From VXOZ01 sp965220045 (GTDB lineage Bacteria > Chloroflexota > UBA11872 > VXOZ01): a DNA stretch of 64,000 nucleotides. Position 1 is the first letter of the stretch. Each line of letters begins with the position of its first letter. Where the stretch lies: positions 3,224,001 to 3,288,000 of the forward strand of contig OZ244803.1 in the NCBI GenBank assembly GCA_965220045.1. The letters run 5' to 3'. The position numbers and the translations under genes were made by a program. The notes below the pieces were generated by a model that saw only the letters and a program-made list of their open reading frames with translations, was not told where the DNA came from and made no database searches. Shown here piece after piece: positions 60,833 through 64,000 of the stretch.

Positions 60833-61258
60833 ATGGACTTGCGAAAGTTGGAGCGGTCAACGGCGCTGCTGCGGGAAGAATTGACCGACATTCTACGCTC
60901 GGAAGTGCGCGACCCCCGCCTGCATACACTTACGGTCACCGCGGTGCGCCTCTCCCGCGATCGCCGCTATGCCCGCGTGTACGTTGACCTGCCGGCACAG
61001 GAGCAGGAGGCCGAGCAGGACATTCTTGCCGCGTTGCGTCGTGCCGCCGGGTTCGTGCGCCGCTGCCTAGCGCAACGGCTGACCTGGTACAAGGCGCCGG
61101 AGATTTCGTTTCACCTTGACGAAGGCATGAAGCAGGGCGACCGCGTACTCGCGCTCTTCCGCGACCTCGAGTCGGATGACCGCCCTCAGGAAGACCCGCC
61201 GGCTCCAGATTCAGAAGAGATCGGCAGCGAGCAGGCGGAAGAGCGCCCATCCCGGTGA
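60833..61258 (+). CDS. rbfA: Ribosome-binding factor A
   Basis: A 141-residue 30S maturation factor with the RbfA pattern: LERSTALLREELTDILRSEVRDPRL (helix and DPR motif), LTVTAVRLSRDRRYARVYV (KH-like strands) and LAQRLTWYKAPEISFHLDE. The 35-residue acidic tail is longer than the minimal family. GTGA overlap with the next gene couples translation. Confidence 0.95.
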   Translation: MDLRKLERSTALLREELTDILRSEVRDPRLHTLTVTAVRLSRDRRYARVYVDLPAQEQEAEQDILAALRRAAGFVRRCLAQRLTWYKAPEISFHLDEGMKQGDRVLALFRDLESDDRPQEDPPAPDSEEIGSEQAEERPSR

Positions 61259-62349
61259 CGGACATACCCATGGCAACGATGAATAAGCCGGCATCTGTGA
61301 GAGTTTTTAAGTCCGCGGCAGCCGCTGCGGCCTTTAGCACGAATCACGAATCGGAGATTCCCGAAAGCGCATGGGCGGAAGCGTGCGCGCTGGTATTGGA
61401 TGCGGAGCGCATCGTCCTTACCACCCATGCCGGTCCTGACGGTGACGGCATTGGGAGCATGGTCGGGCTCTCCCTGGCGCTGCGCGCGCTGGGCAAGACG
61501 ACGGCAATGGTCTGCAGCGATCCGGTGCCGCCGGACCTTACTTTCGTACCGCATGCAGACGAAGTCCGGGTCTTGCCTGAACTCGCCGCGCTCGCCTTCG
61601 CGCCCGACCTCATCGTCGTCTGCGATTCCGCTAGTCTGGCGCGTCTGGGCGCGGTCTATGCCGCAAGCGAGCCCAGCTTTGCCGCGCTCCCTATCCTCAA
61701 TTTGGACCACCATCAAACGAACACGCGCTTTGGCCGCGTGAATCTAGTAGATTCCACCGCGGCTGCCACCGCCGAGATCGTGCACGAATTGCGGGAGCGG
61801 CTGCAGGTAGAGCCCTCGCAAGCTGCCGCCACAGCGCTGATGACGGGTCTCGTTACCGATACGTTGGGGTTTCGCACCGACAGTGTGACGCCGCGCACGC
61901 TCGGGCTGGCTGCGCACCTGCTGGAACGCGGCGCGCCGCTGGAAGCAATCAGCTTTCGGGTCTTCCACGCCACGCGCTACGAGAAACTGAAACTCTGGGG
62001 CTACGGTCTTGCGAACCTGCAACGCAGTGAGGATGGACGCATCGCGTGGGTGACGCTGCCGCGCGAAGTGCGCATGGAGCTGGGGGCCAAGGAAACCGAC
62101 TTGATGGGACAGGCCTCCCTAATCGAGGGCATTGAAGGCGCGGATATTGCCATCCTCGCTTGGGACAAGAGGAAGGACCCGCTGCGTACGGGCATTTCTC
62201 TCCGGTCGCGCACCGTAAATGTCGCGGCCGTGGCGCAGTCGCTGGGCGGCGGCGGTCATGCCGGCGCCGCCGGTGCGTTGCTGGTCGGTACGCCGCTGGA
62301 CGAAGGTCTGCGCAAAGCGATTGAAGCCGCCAAGGCCCACCTCGACTGA
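61255..62349 (+). CDS. nrnA: DHH/DHHA1 oligoribonuclease/pAp phosphatase
   Basis: A 364-residue protein hydrolysing short RNA oligos or 3'-phosphoadenosine 5'-phosphate, or c-di-AMP-derived dinucleotides. Metal motifs are THAGPDGDGIGS (DGDG), VVCDSAS, LDHHQTN (DHH) and DSTAAATAEI; the DHHA1 domain ends with GGGGHAGAAGA. GTG 61255 overlaps the rbfA stop by four bases. The ~45-residue N-terminal extension before IVLTTHAGPDGDG is longer than usual. Confidence 0.93.
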   Translation: MTDIPMATMNKPASVRVFKSAAAAAAFSTNHESEIPESAWAEACALVLDAERIVLTTHAGPDGDGIGSMVGLSLALRALGKTTAMVCSDPVPPDLTFVPHADEVRVLPELAALAFAPDLIVVCDSASLARLGAVYAASEPSFAALPILNLDHHQTNTRFGRVNLVDSTAAATAEIVHELRERLQVEPSQAAATALMTGLVTDTLGFRTDSVTPRTLGLAAHLLERGAPLEAISFRVFHATRYEKLKLWGYGLANLQRSEDGRIAWVTLPREVRMELGAKETDLMGQASLIEGIEGADIAILAWDKRKDPLRTGISLRSRTVNVAAVAQSLGGGGHAGAAGALLVGTPLDEGLRKAIEAAKAHLD

Positions 62350-62653
62350 ACTACGCGAGGCCAATACCGGCTTACTCGGGTCGATCTCTGCGTGCATGTA
62401 TGCAAGAGGCAAAGGGCAAAGAGCAAGGCAGCGGTTTGCGTTGAGCTTCTCGAAGAGTCTCCCACCATTCGCACTGAGCTTCCCGAAAAGTCTCCCACCG
62501 TTCGCACTGAGCCTCTCAAGATGTTTCCAACCGTTCGCACCGAGCCTGTCGAAGTGCCCTCCGCGAATAACAATTGCGAGTTTCAGACCTCGTCTAGTAC
62601 AATGCTGTGACTTTGGCAATATCATCCAAGCCGCGAGAGGCGGACAAAGCGCC
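62350..62653. repeat. 33-bp tandem array of family C units between nrnA and truB
   Basis: GAGCTTCTCGAAGAG-type cores start at 62443, 62476, 62509-62511 and 62542, spaced 33 bases, each preceded by CCGTTCGCACT or a variant. The array lies in an operon gap and would be transcribed. No gene is seen. Confidence 0.85.
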
Positions 62654-63547
62654 ATGCGTCACGGCTTTCTGAACATCGCGAAACCCACCGCTTGCACCTC
62701 TCATGACGTGGTGAACGCCGTGCGCCGTCTCATAGGACAGCGGCGCGTGGGACACGCGGGCACTTTGGACCCGCTGGCTACGGGGGTGTTGGTGCTTGGC
62801 GTAGGGCATGGCACGCGGCTCATCGAGTACCTTGCGGGCACGCGCAAGACCTACCGCGCGGAGATACTCCTCGGCCGCACGACCACCACCGACGACAGCG
62901 CTGGCGAGACGCTGCGGGAACGACCCGTGAACGTGGATTCTGCAACCGTGCGGGCTGCTTTGGAGGAATTCACGGGCACGATCGCGCAGGTGCCCCCGGC
63001 ATTCGCTGCGGTACACGTGGACGGCACACGGGCCTACAAGCGGGCGCGGCGTGGCGAAACGGTGGCGCTGGAACCGCGACAGGTAACGGTCTTTCGTCTC
63101 GAGGTCCTTGAAATGCAGCTCCCGCACCTCACCCTTGAAGTGGAGTGCTCCACCGGCACGTATGTGCGGGCCCTGGCGCGGGACTTGGGCGAGGCGCTCG
63201 GCTGCGGCGCGCACTTGGCAGCGCTCACGCGCACGCGTGTGGGCTCATTCTCACTGGAGGACGCGGTACCCCTCGATGCACTCGAAGGCCGCATCGCAGA
63301 GCGGGGCTGGCAAGAGTTTCTTCTTCCCTTGGATTTGCCATTGCGACACTGGGCGGCTCGCCACCTGAGCGCTGCTGAGACGACCCAGGTGCTAAACGGC
63401 GTGCGCGTGGCGGCGGATAGTGCGGTGGCTCCGGGAGAATGCGCGCGCGCTTACGATCCGCAGGGGCGCTTGCTCGCGGTGCTGCAGGCCGTTGAGTCCA
63501 CCCCACCACTCTGGCAGCCGGTGAAAGTGTTTCGCTATAATCCCTAG
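62654..63547 (+). CDS. truB: tRNA pseudouridine(55) synthase
   Basis: A 297-residue synthase modifying U55 in tRNA T arms. Motif I GFLNIAKPTACTSHDVV, catalytic Asp in RRVGHAGTLDPLATGVL, YRAEILLGRTTTTDD, VPPAFAAVHVDGTRAYKRAR and VECSTGTYVRALARDLG are all present. A PUA-like C-terminal domain follows (VRVAADSAVAPGECARAYDPQGRLLAV). ATG 62654 fits the family N-terminus; the frame upstream crosses the repeat array and is rejected. Confidence 0.97.
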   Translation: MRHGFLNIAKPTACTSHDVVNAVRRLIGQRRVGHAGTLDPLATGVLVLGVGHGTRLIEYLAGTRKTYRAEILLGRTTTTDDSAGETLRERPVNVDSATVRAALEEFTGTIAQVPPAFAAVHVDGTRAYKRARRGETVALEPRQVTVFRLEVLEMQLPHLTLEVECSTGTYVRALARDLGEALGCGAHLAALTRTRVGSFSLEDAVPLDALEGRIAERGWQEFLLPLDLPLRHWAARHLSAAETTQVLNGVRVAADSAVAPGECARAYDPQGRLLAVLQAVESTPPLWQPVKVFRYNP

Positions 63548-63771
63548 TGGTGCACGTGTAGACGAACTGATCCTCAGGAGACCATTGTGTAACTCTGCCA
63601 ACCAGTCGGATGTGAGCCGGATCGGTATTGATTCCCCTCACCCCGGCCCTCTCCCCCAGGGAGAGGGAGTCGAACCCGCTAGTGGGAGAAGGCGTCTCCC
63701 CGCCTGGATTGGCCGGTTTATTCAGTAGTCTTCTTTGGTCGCGCAGGCAGGGGCAAGGATAGGTAACCGCA
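63548..63771. repeat. Family B repeat between truB and ribF
   Basis: CCCTCACCCC, GGCCCTCTCCCCCAGGGAGAGGGAG (split at 63636-63669) lies in the 224-base gap. Confidence 0.6.
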
Positions 63772-64000
63772 GTGGAGGTATTTCGTCGAGACCCTGAGTC
63801 TCTTGTGCCTGACCGCCCTACCGTGCTCACCATCGGCAAGTTCGACGGCATCCATCACGGACACAGGCACATTCTGGAGGCGGTAACGGCGCGGGCGCGC
63901 ACCAGTGACTGGCAGTCCGCCGTTGTCATCCTCTGGCCGCCGCCGCCGGAGGTGCTGCGACCCGGCGCTCAGATACCCCGCCTCTCGACGCTGGCCGAAC
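63772..64000 (+). CDS. ribF: Bifunctional riboflavin kinase/FAD synthetase, N-terminal part
   Basis: Starts at GTG 63772 and runs off the window; 76 residues are visible. PTVLTIGKFDGIHHGHRHIL matches the TxGxFDGxHxGH nucleotidyl-transferase motif of the RibF FAD-synthetase domain, with Lys instead of the common Asn. VVILWPPPPEVLRPG is the following strand and turn. Position after truB matches the standard truB-ribF order. Confidence 0.93.
   Translation, partial: MEVFRRDPESLVPDRPTVLTIGKFDGIHHGHRHILEAVTARARTSDWQSAVVILWPPPPEVLRPGAQIPRLSTLAE

Noticed and set aside
62443..62575. Possible CRISPR array with 33-base period
   Set aside because: The period covers repeat and spacer together and the in-between bases are also conserved.

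Overview
The window is a 64 kb stretch of high-GC bacterial chromosome, probably from an uncultivated member of the Chloroflexota. That placement is an inference from gene content and lipoprotein/Tat secretion signals with no outer-membrane genes; no rRNA is present to confirm it. About 55 protein genes, two tRNA genes (Gln-CTG and Pro-CGG), one SAM-I riboswitch and one complete IS481-family element are visible. Non-coding gaps are unusually rich in short palindromic repeats and tandem arrays.

Left part (1-27 kb): a transglutaminase-like fragment, an enolase-superfamily sugar-acid dehydratase, an SDR oxidoreductase, tRNA-Gln, a HicB-like protein and a PIG-L deacetylase are followed by housekeeping genes ksgA, pth and mfd, with a HepT/MNT toxin-antitoxin pair directly behind mfd. 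Next come an ABC exporter, a MATE-family carrier, a nucleotide-sugar epimerase/reductase, a phosphohexomutase, tmk, an ABC-2 drug/Na+-type exporter (one ATPase, two permeases) and guaA on the minus strand.

Middle (27-46 kb): an IS481-family element has landed in a dispersed repeat. It is followed by a creatininase-family amidohydrolase, a LivJ-type binding lipoprotein, a 2-hydroxyacid dehydrogenase, a CbiMNQO cobalt/nickel ECF transporter, a secreted or membrane-anchored nuclease, an MFS exporter, a SelA-like PLP enzyme, a sugar-binding lipoprotein without permeases, three tandem small coiled-coil/TM paralogues, a homocysteine S-methyltransferase-type enzyme, tRNA-Pro and a cyclic-di-AMP receptor (DarA/PII-like).

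Right part (46-64 kb): a sugar-phosphate isomerase-like TIM barrel; a threonine-synthase-like PLP enzyme plus a ubiquitin-like sulfur carrier ending in GG-Ala-Tyr, on the same strand as and downstream of a clear SAM-I riboswitch; a DUF1971 cupin-globin fusion; a polysaccharide-deacetylase-like protein; a cobalamin-binding regulator with the CarH photoreceptor motif Wx9EH but a C-terminal Cro/CI-type HTH, divergent from a two-domain fasciclin lipoprotein; then the translation cluster nusA-ylxR-infB-rbfA-nrnA-truB-ribF, the last cut by the window end.

The two most interesting systems are (1) the SAM-riboswitch-linked thrC-like/sulfur-carrier pair, which could be a protein-thiocarboxylate route to homocysteine, and (2) the CarH-like light sensor with a swapped output domain facing the fasciclin gene across a promoter that carries a perfect inverted repeat. 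A third theme is repeat invasion of coding sequence: a palindromic element encodes part of the ABC exporter linker and another encodes part of the GuaA N-terminal extension.
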